From contig VZRZ01002089.1 of the NCBI GenBank assembly GCA_013398175.1, positions 7,902-71,901 of the forward strand: DNA of 64,000 bases. The letters are read 5' to 3'. The notes beneath the pieces are model-generated. The model did not search any database, was not told the DNA's origin, and saw only the letters and a program-made list of their open reading frames with translations. Shown here piece by piece: positions 38,064-50,399 of this stretch. Positions within the stretch are counted from its first letter, which is position 1; each line of letters opens with the position of its first letter. Origin of the DNA: Climacteris rufus. Lineage: Eukaryota; Chordata; Aves; Passeriformes; Climacteridae. A program made the position numbers and the translations under genes.

Positions 38064-39944
38064 CTGTTCCCAGGGAGACGCCTTGGAGCAGGAGAAGGAG
38101 CAGTGACCCTGGAGAGGCAGTGCCAGGCATTACCCCGCAGCATCCCCAGCAGCATCCAGCCCGTGTCCCAGAGCACAGGGTGGCGTGGGGTCACACCACT
38201 CCTCAGGGTGCCCACGGGGCCATGAGGGGCTGTCATGCACACTGCCTGGGAGGGGACTTCTTCAATGTTGGGGTTATAAAAGCATGCTTAGAAATCTGCA
38301 GGCATTTACGAACGTTTTGCAAGTGTCTAGCACTGTGCTTTATCTGATGTGTTGCTGATTTCAGTCCTGAACATAGAGTTCACTGATAGCAGGTTAAATA
38401 AGCACTGCTAATAAATTGCTTTAATTTCAGTTTGACTTAGACTATGTGAGCTGACCAGTTTTTCCATGCAGTAGGGCTGCATGTGCCATTGATGCTATAT
38501 GAAGCCAGGACAGTGTTCCCCACTAATTGTGACACTGGGAACACTAACTTCCACCAGCAATTTTAGCATCTAACCTACCTCCCAATGTTCTCCTGAAGAT
38601 GATTACTAGAATAGAGCTATGCACTATGCTCTTTGTGTCAAGCTCCAGGCTAATTCTTTCATAGCTCTGGTTTCAAAGAGACATTTTGTCCCTTTCCAGT
38701 TTCCTGGAGTGGTTGTGCAGTATTGGATTATTTCAGATAAAAGTTTCAGTGGTGAGTAAATTAACTTGTGATTCTTAATGACAGCTGTGAGAGCTCACAT
38801 CTTTGCTACTGTCACTGTGTTGCTGGACCATGACTGAAGACACTACCACAGTTTGATCTGTTGGAGAAATGCAGTGAAATGCAGAGTAACACGGACTGTC
38901 TGCATATTGAAAAGGTACCCAAAACAGATGCAAGCCAACCCTCACTCTCTGCTGACTGCTGGACAGCTAAAACTCTGATCCAAAGCAGGGCGTCTTCTAG
39001 ATCATGAAATTATAATTTTCATACCAAAAAGTATGAAAGAACACTGACCTGTTCCTATTATGCAGCACTACAGACTGCTGATGCTGACATTCTCCTGGGT
39101 AAATGTCAGTGCAAGCTCTGCATTGTGGACTTATTTCAACAATGTTCCTGAGTATATTACTCAGGGATTTTAGGACAAAGACTACAAAAGAAGAATTTTA
39201 GGTCTCAGAATGTTATGTTTCTGGTCAGGTTTCATAAAAAGAATCCCAAATCCCAGTAGTTGGTGATAAAAATCTCCATTACAGAGATTAAAATAAATAG
39301 GCAAATCTGTATGGTCCAGATCAGCACGTTTGCCTGAGTGAACCATCACAATTGATCTATACATAGAGGAAAAGTAATCAGAAGACTATATCTCACTGAA
39401 CACCTTATGAATATTTCTACTGCATTAAGAAAAAAAAAAAATTTAAAAAAAGAGAGAGAAGCTTGCTTTACTAAATGAATTCTATCAGAGGAAAAGGATG
39501 TATTTCTCAGGCTCACTATGAACTGACTGGAAAATAACCCACATCCACCAAATACAGGGTTTCATGTGCAATTGAATAGTATGCCACACCTTCCATTCTG
39601 CTTCCCAATTCGACAGTGAATTTGCCTTAATTTGTTAATTACAAACACGAAATGTATCCCCATGTCTCCTGTGAATTGGGAGCTGCTCTATTTGAGCAGT
39701 GACCCCAGAACACCCCGTAGCTCCCAACATGGATTGACTCACTCCTCTGGGCCAGAGGTGCTCCCAGCGGCATTTCACAGTTCACCACTCGCCAGCTGCA
39801 ACGGCTGGCTTCCTATTCCATGGAAAGAGCAGCTGGAAAATCGATAGTTCTTTGTTGATTAATAACTGATTTTTCCACTGACCAAAACGCAGCATTGGTC
39901 CCATTGTAGCAGGTGGCACAGGACACACACATGGCTGCAGCTCT
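38064..39944. other. Intergenic DNA, GC-rich at its left end, no gene seen
   Basis: The first 160 bases are GC-rich with several CpGs. The remainder returns to ordinary AT-rich sequence with an A/T-rich run near 39429-39455, and ends at the assembly gap. Confidence 0.5.
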
Positions 39945-40509
39945 NNNNNNNNNNNNNNNNNNNNNNNNNNNNNNNNNNNNNNNNNNNNNNNNNNNNNNNN
40001 NNNNNNNNNNNNNNNNNNNNNNNNNNNNNNNNNNNNNNNNNNNNNNNNNNNNNNNNNNNNNNNNNNNNNNNNNNNNNNNNNNNNNNNNNNNNNNNNNNNN
40101 NNNNNNNNNNNNNNNNNNNNNNNNNNNNNNNNNNNNNNNNNNNNNNNNNNNNNNNNNNNNNNNNNNNNNNNNNNNNNNNNNNNNNNNNNNNNNNNNNNNN
40201 NNNNNNNNNNNNNNNNNNNNNNNNNNNNNNNNNNNNNNNNNNNNNNNNNNNNNNNNNNNNNNNNNNNNNNNNNNNNNNNNNNNNNNNNNNNNNNNNNNNN
40301 NNNNNNNNNNNNNNNNNNNNNNNNNNNNNNNNNNNNNNNNNNNNNNNNNNNNNNNNNNNNNNNNNNNNNNNNNNNNNNNNNNNNNNNNNNNNNNNNNNNN
40401 NNNNNNNNNNNNNNNNNNNNNNNNNNNNNNNNNNNNNNNNNNNNNNNNNNNNNNNNNNNNNNNNNNNNNNNNNNNNNNNNNNNNNNNNNNNNNNNNNNNN
40501 NNNNNNNNN
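39945..40509. other. Assembly gap (565 N)
   Basis: Run of N. The sequence to its right is extremely GC-rich, so the gap probably hides the core of a CpG island. Any frame crossing it is not evidence of a gene. Confidence 1.
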
Positions 40510-40528
40510 CGGCCGCCAGGTGGCGCTG
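40510..40528 (+). promoter_or_regulatory. CTCF-type binding motif
   Basis: CGGCCGCCAGGTGGCGCTG aligns with the vertebrate CTCF 19-mer at 15 of 19 positions, including the CC-CCAG core and GGCGCT; the mismatches are at tolerant positions. Orientation is forward on the plus strand, which under the convergent-loop rule would favour contacts to the right, toward B3GAT2. Binding is inferred. Confidence 0.7.
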
Positions 40529-41060
40529 CCGCCCGGCCTTTGCTCGGCGCCCCGCGGGGCTGAGGGAGCCGGGCCCGGCCCGGCCGCTGCCCCGCAGGGC
40601 CCCCAGGGCGAGCCTTATTCTGATCCGTTTTAGTTATGTCCCCATCTGTTTCATCTCGCTGTAGGGGTGAGAAAGGGACTCTCAGTAGCTCCAGGAAGCA
40701 GCGGGACATCTCCCGGCCGGGTAATGCTGAAGAGCTCAGCTCAGGCGCCGTGGGCTGCGGCGCTCCCTGCGCTGTCTGAGAAGCGGGGCTGCTGCTTCTC
40801 TTTCATCGCCGCAGCGCCGAGGCTCCGACCTGCTGCGGCCTCCCGCGGCTGTGAGCAGCCCCAGCGGGTGCTCCCGTGTTCCTGGAGGGCCCTCAGGGCG
40901 GGTACCCAGAGCAGCGGCCGCGCTTCCCGGATCTCTGTGGCAGGATTCCAGCAGAGCCTGCCCGCGCCAACACAGCGGGCACACGGAGCCTGCGGGCTGC
41001 GCGCACGGCCGCGCCCGGGCCGACTCCACGGCTCCCGGCCGGGATGGACAGCCAGAGCAA
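40510..41060. promoter_or_regulatory. Orphan CpG island
   Basis: Dense CpG and GC-rich sequence (many CGGCC, CGCGG and GCGCC strings) stands out against AT-rich surroundings and stops near 41060. In birds such an island normally marks a promoter. No TATA box is seen and no protein-coding exon is recognisable on either strand; the several overlapping frames of 80-160 codons are the usual by-product of high GC. It could be the 5' end of a non-coding RNA, an alternative distal promoter, or a regulatory/insulator element. The left part is lost in the gap. Confidence 0.75.
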
Positions 41061-43859
41061 ACGGCTCACAGGGGTCAAAGTCACGGCTGTTAGACCATCT
41101 AATCAAATATTTATTTAATATGAGCCTTTCATTTACTGAGGGTTTCCTCTTCTGAACTCTAGGTATGTCCCTTGCTAAAGTATGTTTTCTTGCAAGATAT
41201 CCAGCATGGATAACCAGATATGAAGAGTGCACTACCCACTTCTACCAACAGACTATTCGGCTTTTGCATTTCAGACATGCTTCGTTTCCCATTTGATTTT
41301 GTTACATTTTATCCACCTGCCTGTTGTTCCTACAGTCATTTAAAGAGCTCTTTAGCGCCCAGATTTTTGTTCCCATTAAGCTATTTATAACCAAAATCAA
41401 GACGGCTCTGGGTGTTTCTCATAACACCATCAGCAGGAAGGCTCGTCCTGTGCTCCAGGACAATCCCTTCGAGCTCTGCTTCGGCTTCGTGGGGCTTTCT
41501 GCACTGCCTACAATTTTTCAGCAAATGAATGTGACTGCCCTCTCTTCTTACAAACAGCGTTTGCGTGTAACATGTCAAATGGAAACATGCACCAAGATGT
41601 AAAATCAAAGGTCCTGATTCTCATTCACATTGGAGACCTCTAACTAACTCTGGCAAATTACTTTTGATTTAGATCCAATGTACAGCTCCCCTAAAATGCT
41701 GGTGTTGGAAAGGGGCCAGACTGTAAACAAGAGTTGACTCTCAATTATTTTTATTGACTTAATACGAAACCACTGACTGTACCTCTAGGGTGACTGCACT
41801 TTTGCTCCTTTGCATTATTAGACTGGCACTGGCGTACCCAGAGTTATCTGTGCACACATCCTCGTATTTTATAGTGAAATGCAAAGATTTGTTTCCATCT
41901 TGTCTTATTTAGTGAGAGCAAAGGTGCAGTTCCTGAGGGGACTGCTTCTCTGGGCTAGATTGGTTATGGGAGACCTGACCGACTTCTCTCCAACCTTACC
42001 TTGGCATAACTTCTTTCACTCCTTCAGTGGTTACACATGCCTGGTTTATGTCAGCATTAATAAAATAAGAATCAGATCTGCTGCTTGTGCCCTAAATTTC
42101 CATTACCCCGGACCACCTGCTAAGACATCCTTCCTTCTGCATTCAGAAATTTCCTTTGTTCCCTTTCAATACACCATTAGTAACAGCTAAATAGGGGGGC
42201 TGAAAGGCGATAAATACATCTGCATTTCTAAGCATGGCTGATGCTTTCTTTCCTTAAAATTACTTACATGTGGCATCCATTTGCCTGAGTCGTTAATTCC
42301 CCTTTTACGGAGGCTGCCTCTGTTATTTTTATGCTTTGTCCTTGATGTTTGCTTACATTGTCCCTGTTTTCCGTGTCAGAGAGCACAAGGTGCTGTACCC
42401 CATTAAGGATGACTAATACACGGACAGAGAGGAAAAAAGAGAAAGATTAAACCAGAAAGAAATGCATACTAAAACCTCGCAGAACTGAAAAACCCTGCTG
42501 CTCACATGAAAGCAATCTGGGAAAGGAGACTATTAGAAAATGAATGCACATGACTGAGGTGGAAGTACAATTAAACCACCAGAGTAAAATAACAGAAAAT
42601 GTAGTAGTAAGGTTAATAATAAACTCCCATCATGAAAGCACAAAGTGTAGAAGGGAAATTGCACTGCCAGTCGTCATCTCTTTATTAGGAAACTCATTAA
42701 AACCAGAGCAGTACCCCTCCTTTTGATGGAAAATTTGGATGGGCATGAGCAACACCCAACTGGTAAGAGGCACCCATGTCCAGGAGAGCTCTGTGCAGAT
42801 GCAGAGAAAGGATGATCGTGCTGCTTATGCTAATGCAATATTTTCATTAATTGCTTTATGCACTTACTGTGCATGTGCATCACAAGCACAGCTTATTGCT
42901 CACTACTACTCCCTTGGCTTTCTTTTATCTCATTCTGCCTCACCTACCTTGCAATTTAAAGCCCTATATTTCAATTTCATGACAGGACAATCTGTAGCAG
43001 AATCTGAGTTCCTCTCTGCTTCAATCATCCTGGCTCATCTGATTCTTGCTTCACCGGTACTCAACTCTGCATACAGCCTGTCCCAGTTTCATGCTTTGCA
43101 CTCCCAAATCCTCTCCTTAAATTTCTTTTTCCCTGTCTCTCCTCCTGCCTCTGCCTTTACTTAGAAGCGAACCCAATGCACTTGGCTCCTTGTGCAGTTG
43201 GATCACTGTGCAGGAGTTGGGGATGTTAATAGACTGGAGAAATCAGGAACCTTGTGGTGAGCAAAAAGGGGACTAGGGATGGGGACGTGAGTAAATGTGG
43301 CTGCCTGCACAGCTTTTGCCCTGTATAAAAGGCAATAACAGTGAAATAAAAATTTTGATGAAAACAACACATTTACAAAAGCATTTCAGGTTTGTTTTTT
43401 ATTGAAAGCGAAAGCTCTGTCAATACAATTTGCTGAGGCTCAGAGACCTTTAAATAATTAGAATAACTCTTCTGCATCTAATTTGAAAAGTGCAAGGGTT
43501 GCCAAAATAGATGTTGTTTCCGTGTATTCCTCTGTGGGTATATATTATAAGCACACACTCAAACATGCATTCATATTGGGAGCTTTTAATCCTTAGCTGT
43601 AATTCTCCAACTAGAAAATCTCAAGATAAGGATACCAGTGCAAAATTTCACAACTTTTTTTTTATTATTTTTTTTTACCATTATAAAAATATGTTAAAAC
43701 AATATAGCTACAGTGGCAAGTGTAAAGTCATCTTCAAATTGCTTTGAACACAGATGTTAAACACCCAGGGAGGCTTGAAAATACAGAGTTGAGTCTGGGT
43801 GCACCAATCCCAATGACCTTCATGGCCCTTCTAAAACCTTGTTCAAGGCTGTGAAAAGC
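41061..43859. other. Intergenic DNA, no gene seen
   Basis: AT-rich sequence after the CpG island. ORFs at 41324-41602, 41879-42190 and 42739-43164 have no family resemblance. A TATA-like TGTATAAAAGGC near 43322 is isolated. Confidence 0.5.
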
Positions 43860-45095
43860 ACATTTGTTTTGAGCAGGAGATTCTCACACTATGCACTTTC
43901 CAGATGTAGAAACCTGCTGCCTCCATGTTTATCTGCTGTACCATGCTGTACTTTTAGGTGGTAAAGAATGTCATGGGCTTATCCATGGCCACATCCTTTG
44001 AAGTGTTGAAGCGTGACCTGACTGATCACAGCCACTGATACTCCCAGGTGCACCTTCTCCAGCCTCAGGCCACGTCTGTTCAGAGGTACAACTACTGCAG
44101 CACAGACACTTTGGGTGTCCTGCTCCCACACTGACCCATCCACAGATCAGAGTCTCTTCAACTCAAGCTCACACCAGAGTTCCAGCCTGTCCAGTGTGGC
44201 AGCACAGGAACAGCAGCGATGCCCTGGCCATCAGCCAGCCCAGGCTGTTATCAAAATGTTCCCAAGCACTGCAGAGTCAGATGATAAGCAGCACAGCAGC
44301 ACAGCGAGCAGCAAAAGCAGAAAGCAGCCGCTAATGAGCACTCAGCTCTGATACACAGGCAGGCAAGCGAACCTCATGGCAAGCACAGAAGCCTGCCCAT
44401 TAATAGCTAAACAGCAACAACAGCTACAAATTCAATCTAGCACATTCTAATCAAATCTGTCGTTATCGTGGACACTTTGAGCCCCATGTTGGGCACCAAA
44501 GAGAAATGTTGTGGTTTAACCCCAGCCAGCAACTAAGTTCTACACAGCTACTCGGTCTGCTTCCTCCCTCAGTGGGATGGGGAAGACAACTGGAAGAGTA
44601 AAAGTGAGAAAACTCATGGGTTGAGATAAACCAAAAGCCACATATTCAAGCAAAGCAAAACCAGGAATTCATCCACTGCTCCCATGCACCACCACCATTA
44701 GGCAGGTGTTCAGACACCCCCAAGAATGTAGGGCTTCATCATGTGAAACAGTGACTCAGGAAGGCAAATGCCATCGCTCCACTGGTCCTCCTTCTTCTTC
44801 TTCCCACTGCTTTACATAGTGAGCACAACACCTTGTGTAGGGTGTGGAATATTCCTTTGGTATCTGGGGTCACCTGTCCTGGCCATGTCCCCTCCCAACT
44901 CTTTGTGCACCCCCAGCCTCCTTCCTGGTGGGGTGGGGTAGGGAACAGAAAAGGCCTCGGCTGTGTGCAAGCAATGCTTGGAAATAATGAAAACATCCCT
45001 GTGTTACAAACTCTGTTTCCAGCACAAATTCAAAACACAGCCCTATACTGGCTACAGTGAAGAAAATTAACTCTACCCCTATCAAAACCAGAACA
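43860..45095 (-). mobile_element. Partial class II ERV: 5' LTR, primer binding site and leader
   Basis: On the minus strand the LTR runs from 45095 to 44507 (589 bp; begins TGTTCTGG, ends CCACAACA). A TATA-like TATGTAAA lies at 44811-44818. Eight bases past the LTR end is the primer binding site (44481-44498), then a leader-like region that continues leftward and fades at about 43860. The rest of the provirus, including gag, pol, env and the second LTR, is absent, so no matching target duplication can be found. The LTR type is one I recognise as common in birds. No intact viral reading frame is present. Confidence 0.85.
44481..44498 (-). other. Retroviral primer binding site, tRNA-Lys type
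   Basis: The minus strand reads TGGTGCCCAACATGGGGC. It is complementary to the 3' end of tRNA-Lys(1,2) except at two positions, both explainable as decay of CpG to TpG/CpA. This primer type is used by betaretroviruses and ERVK-like elements, and it fixes the minus orientation of the LTR at 44507-45095. Confidence 0.85.
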
Positions 45096-45284
45096 GTATT
45101 TTGAAGATGGGTCCTATTCATATAAATATATATATGTAAATGTTATATATATGAATGGAACAGTGCATTCATCATGAAAATGGGTAACTTCAACACGTGG
45201 ACAGTGGGGTTGAGTGCACCCTCAGCAAGTCTGAAGACATGTCAAGTTGAGTAGCACAGTTGACTCATTGCAGGGAAGGAATGC

Positions 45285-45493
45285 CATCCAGAGAGACCTT
45301 GACAAGCTTGAGAGATGGCCCATGCAAACCTCTCAAGCTTAACAAGGCCAAGTACAAGGATGCTTCATCATTGGAATGGTTCAAGGCCAGGCTGGATGGG
45401 CTTTGAGAAACCTGGTCTTGTGAAAGGTGTCCCTTCCCATAGCAGGGAGGTTGGATTTTTGAAGATCCCTTCCAACCCAAACCGTTTTGTGAA
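45285..45493 (+). mobile_element. CR1 LINE 3' fragment with internal deletion
   Basis: Starts in a CR1 body segment (AGAGAGACCTTGACAAGCTTGAG, AACAAGGCCAAGTACAAGG, trimmed) and then jumps to the extreme 3' end (TGGTTCAAGGCCAGGCTGG, GGTGTCCCTTCCCA, TTCCAACCCAAACCGTTTTGTGAA). The several hundred bases that normally separate them are missing. Non-coding relic. Confidence 0.85.
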
Positions 45494-48400
45494 CACCAGA
45501 TATGTGATATTCTCCAGTTGCCTTTCCTATCCCGAAGAGGGAAATAAAAGTTGAGTATAAGGATGTGGGAAGCCAGCTGGAGCTGTGACTTACCCAGATC
45601 TTGCAGCTCTAACCCTGTCCAGGCTGCTGAGGGAGTGTGGACCTGCATGTCCCGCTGGTGCCCCAGCCCCAGCATGGCAGGCCTGGTGAGGAGGCTGCCA
45701 AGAGTAAAAGAAACAGGCAAAGACAAGAGGAAAGTGAGGGAGAAATATTTATAAGAACAAAACTGCCTAATATTTCACAATATCTTGTTTTCTATGTGGG
45801 GGATACTCACAAGGGAGGGGTGAGGGTGAGAGGCAGCTTCATTTCCAAGAGCTGCCTTTTGCTCCAGCTGTTTGTTGGACTTGCCACTGGCAGGATTTGG
45901 TCTTGCATGCTGTTTTCTCTTTAGATTTTAGCTCACTGTGCCCTGGGGGAGCCTTAGAGAGCTGCATCCCTTCCCCCTGCCTGCCCTTATTGCTGGTGTT
46001 CTCTGTTTTCTTCCAAATTGTTTTCTCTGCTGCTGCAATGGGTTTTCACACTTTGAATTCCTTTCTAAGGTTTTCAAGGCTGCGATGGCCCCCAGTAAGA
46101 GATCCGTGGAAGCAAATGAGTTTGTATCAACCGAAGGAGTTTTGGTCAACCAAACCTGGACAAAAGGATGTGTAGTTAACACTTAAGTCATCAACACCCA
46201 GCTCACAGCAGCATGGTAGTAAAACCAGGCTTTTAGTCTTCACATCATCATAGGGCTTTGCTGTAGGGCTAACTTAACTGAGCCTCCTCACAGAGTACAT
46301 GGATGCCATAAATTGTGTTGGCCACGGGAGCCCTGGTGCCAGCAGTGGGCCCTGCAGCCATTGGTGTGGTCACTCCTCCTCCACTGAGCTGCTGTCCAGC
46401 CCGGCCCTCCAAAGGCTGGTCACAGGGAAATGGGTACAGATGTGAAGGGACATGGTGCAAGGGGATGATGCCTCCTTTTAGACACATTGTGGGCATGTGG
46501 GCTGTCTCCCAAGTGAAACACTAGAAATACTGGTTCATAAACTAAGGGAAAAAACTAAAATGGCAGGAGAAAGCAGACCCCATATTTTATTTAATACCCT
46601 GGTGATAAGTGAACACCTCACTTTTAGAAAGAGAGAAATGCAGGGTCAGCACCTCCACAGCCTGGGAGAACTCTGAAAACACCTCCTGCCATACCAGGTG
46701 GGAGCATCAGGTGATATGAAATCCCTTTTTCCTCCCTCTCTGGCCCTGTAATTCCTACCCTCACTGCCATCCATCCACTGGCAGCACTTCAGTCTCTATA
46801 GAAATCACAATTCCTTTCCTTCCTTTGTTTCTGGCATGACTGGCATATATCCTTACAGAGAGGACAATCTTCTGGAAGGTGGCAAAGGTAGGCTTAAGGT
46901 GTCTCAGTTAGGTTTGGACTGAAAGTAGTTGCTGAGCTACTCAGTTAAAGAGAAGTGAGGGCAAAACAAGTTCATTGAATCCTGGAATTGGCATATAGGG
47001 ATGCATCCCCAGTTTAGGTGTCAGCAGGATGGTGCTGCAGCTAAAAAGAAAGGTTTGTGGGTGGCATGAGGTTAAGAGAATCAGACCATTCATAAATGCT
47101 AGTCCTAACAGTGGATGATAAAAGGGGAAGAATCCCTGGTGCACATTTCAGCTGCCTGTACAGCAGTATAACCTCTACATTTATTTCTCCTTCCGTTAAG
47201 CTTAAGCTTTAGGGGAAACACTTGACAACATGTAAATAAGAAGTGACAGAATGCAGACCTTAAACACCTACTCTGATAGCCTAAAAGAAGCTTTTAGTAA
47301 AGGGGAAAGTCATCCTCTGACAGAAAATAAACCTTAGGGAGAAAAAATGTGCAAAAGCTGTATATATGCTGAAATTCAAGGGAGACAGAAAAGGGTATTC
47401 CTTTGGGATTGAACTAGGATCCAGAAATCATACTTGAAAAAAAAAAAATAACCCTCAAACTTCCTCCCAGAACTGTGCTAGTATTTGCAGTCCCTGAACA
47501 CCTCCAGCTTCCCTCTCCTGCAGTGGATGAGGTTCTCACTCTATGTCCTTCTTCGCTATGAAATTTAAATTACTTAACTATAAATTGCTTTCCAAACAGT
47601 AGCACCTTGTATTTTGGCCGAAGTCACTGGTGATATTTCTAGGTTTCCTGGAAATGCATTCAGAAAGACTTCTATTGATTTAGACCTTCACACAGATCTG
47701 TTATTCCCAGCAAAATTCTCCAGGGGGTGAAGTTTGTTTTTCAGAACATGCTCATGCCAAGCAGTCCTGCACCAAACAGATAGGGCATTTGACAAAAGAG
47801 GCTTGGGGAAGATAGAGGCATGGAGAAAATAATGTAAGAAAATTGTAATGTTCTGGATGTTTAATTTGATTTTCTTCCTCCTGATTTCACCCCCAGACCT
47901 CTTTCTAGTGTGAGGCTGGAATGAGTAACTGAGCCTGACTATGGCACACAGTGGGGCTGTGAATTAGTTTGGCCCCAGCCTTGCAATGAACCTTGTGCAG
48001 TGTAGAAGTCTGTCTGCATTGATGGATTAATGAATCCATGTAAGGTCAAAGCCTCTGCAGGTTGGTGCAGGAAGCCTCTCAGTTGCCAGAGAGACTCCTC
48101 AGCTGTTTGATGAAAGAGCAGAGCTCTGAGGAGCTGGAGGGGACAGAAGTACTACAGAGGAGGGAGCTCTTTCCCAGCCTCTGATGAAGCTGGAGGAGAA
48201 GAAAATGGGCTTGCTCAGGACTCACTTGCCTGTTTTTTTGTAAGACTGGTAGGACTGCTCCTGATCAGGTGCAGATGCATTTTATATTTGAGGTTAATAA
48301 AATCCTATTGTCCCTTTATTCTCTGCATTAATCAAGAGCACTCAGTACGACTCTGTTTTGGGCAGGTTTGATAATGACACCTCAGAAAAACAGGAACAGG

Positions 48401-50399
48401 GGAAAAAGGATGAAGCTTTTCCTCGGGAAGGTGTCCCTTAGGCAGGGCTGGATTTCTGAGTGCTCTGCACCCAGCCTGGATCACCAAGAGTGACAAAGCC
48501 AAGGGCATCACAGCAGGGACTGGCACTGCAGCTGTCTCTGGAGCACCTCTTTGGCCAGGGCTCTCTGAAGCAAGGAGAGGAAAGAAGCAGGCACAGCCCT
48601 GCAAAGTTTCGGGGTTTGTCTTTGAATTTGTTTTTTTCTCTGTGACTAGGGAAGAGTGGCTTATCAAGGAGAGGCAAAAAAGTAGTTGAGTCTCCTGGGT
48701 TTCTGGGCTGTACCCTGAACAAGTTCTGTTTAGTTTATTCAGGGGATACCATGTAGGTAATTTAACCTCACACAATTTTGTGCAAACAGCTCCTGTCAGA
48801 AAAGTAACATCACTGTCCCTACTCTTCCTTTACTTAATCTTTATTTTTTGAAATCTGAGAAACTGGACGTTTGTGGGGTTCTTTTTTTTTTTCTTATTAT
48901 ATATTTAACATGTATCTTATATCACTTTAGTGTCTGCTTCTTATTTGTTTGTTGTGTCTTAGTTGTGATGTTAAGACATCACACAAGTTTTATTTCCAGA
49001 AAGCTATAAGCAGTTGAATAAAAGGTTTTAATAATGAAAATGCCTGCTTTATTGCATTTCTCTCTAGAGCAACAATTCCTAGAAGGTGTAAAAAGCACGT
49101 AGCTCCCTGTTGAGGAGGAAAGGTCTGTTTAACACACACACACAAGCCTATTTTGCACTGAGTGAAGTATCTTACTTTTTTATTAAAAAAAAAAAGCTTC
49201 AAAACTTCTCAAGCTTCCTCTAGTTTTCCACCTCTATGCTATAGTCACTTGTCTCCTTTTGAAATTAGATTATGCTGTGACTGGAGCTTCTTTATGGGCA
49301 AACAGGGCTGTGAGCCCTTCATCCTGGTGCATTCTGTGTGACTAGTTGTTCCCTGAAAAAAAATGGTGTGCAAATGAGGACAAATGCCTTTATCTACCCT
49401 GTAGTCGTAGGAATGACACAATAGGAATGTTACATAGAAAGCTTTGGACAAACAGTGGCTGATTGTCTGACACTGTTAAAGTCAGTGGCAAAGCTGACAC
49501 CACGCTACCAAAGAGCAAAAATTTCATTTAGAAATTGTAGTGACTTTTGACATCTCACCTGACACTGTATGGAGAGCCTGTGTGTCAGCAAAACGAGATG
49601 CCCAGGTGATGCTTTACATCTATCAGAGAAAAACACTCTGGCATAAGAAGGAGGAGCTGTGTTAAAATAAAAAATCTGCATAAAACATGTAGCAAAGTTG
49701 ACATCAGTAACAAAAAACCCCACAAGGACATAAGGAGTCTGAAAAAATAGGGATGATCATTGCTGTGTGATGCATCCAAGTAGAGATATTACCTGGCTTT
49801 TCAAAGGTATTTTTATATTGCTTTCTGCCTGCACAAACTTCATTCATGCACAAGAGAAATACAGGGAGAGGTGAAGGCTATGAATTATGAGGAACAGCAC
49901 TTAAAACAATATATGTAATTTAATACTTTATCCTTTAAAGGATTCTGAGAAAGAGAAATAATTCAAACTTTGAACAGTGACCTAAAAAGGACTACTCTTC
50001 TCATGGAATGAATTTGGTGTCCATGTCTACGTTGTAATCTAGTTATAATAGGGAAATTAACATCTATATCAGACAGAGCTCAGGGTGGAATTTTAAATCA
50101 CTGAATTGCATTTGTCCATGGGGATCTGCATCGTAGATAAAGTTTTCTGAGAAATCTACCCAAATATGCATAGTATTTTAAAAGCAATATGAATGATAGA
50201 CACTCCAAGGATTTCCTTTTTTCCTTTATTAATCACAAAATAAAGTTGATTTTGACCAGGTACATTCATGAAATTCATTTCAACAAGAGCACAGGACAGA
50301 TTATCTAGACAGGCTAGCTGTATTCATGTGAGCTGGTTCTGAGGAAGTTTCTCCAAGAGTATTTCCAGATTTATCCTGAGCAACCTCTGAACTGTTACT
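45494..50399. other. Intergenic DNA, no gene seen
   Basis: Mixed-composition sequence. ORFs near 45928-46186, 46269-46496 and 48332-48775 were examined and show no known domain. Short CA repeats lie near 49132-49144. No RNA gene was recognised. Confidence 0.5.

Noticed and set aside
39813..40709. 298-codon minus-strand frame and 216-codon plus frame near 40 kb
   Set aside because: Almost entirely gap characters; the ends have no domain similarity and do not resemble OGFRL1, the expected upstream neighbour.
40667..41232. Overlapping frames of 80-163 codons in the orphan CpG island
   Set aside because: GC-rich DNA has few stops in all frames. The frames overlap on both strands and the translations are Ala/Arg/Pro-rich without motifs.
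43322..43345. TGTATAAAAGGC as a gene promoter
   Set aside because: An isolated TATA-like string with no coding exon, CpG island or LTR boundaries around it.
46269..46496. Minus-strand 75-codon frame as a small gene
   Set aside because: No known domain, no splice context, and an overlapping frame of similar length on the other strand.
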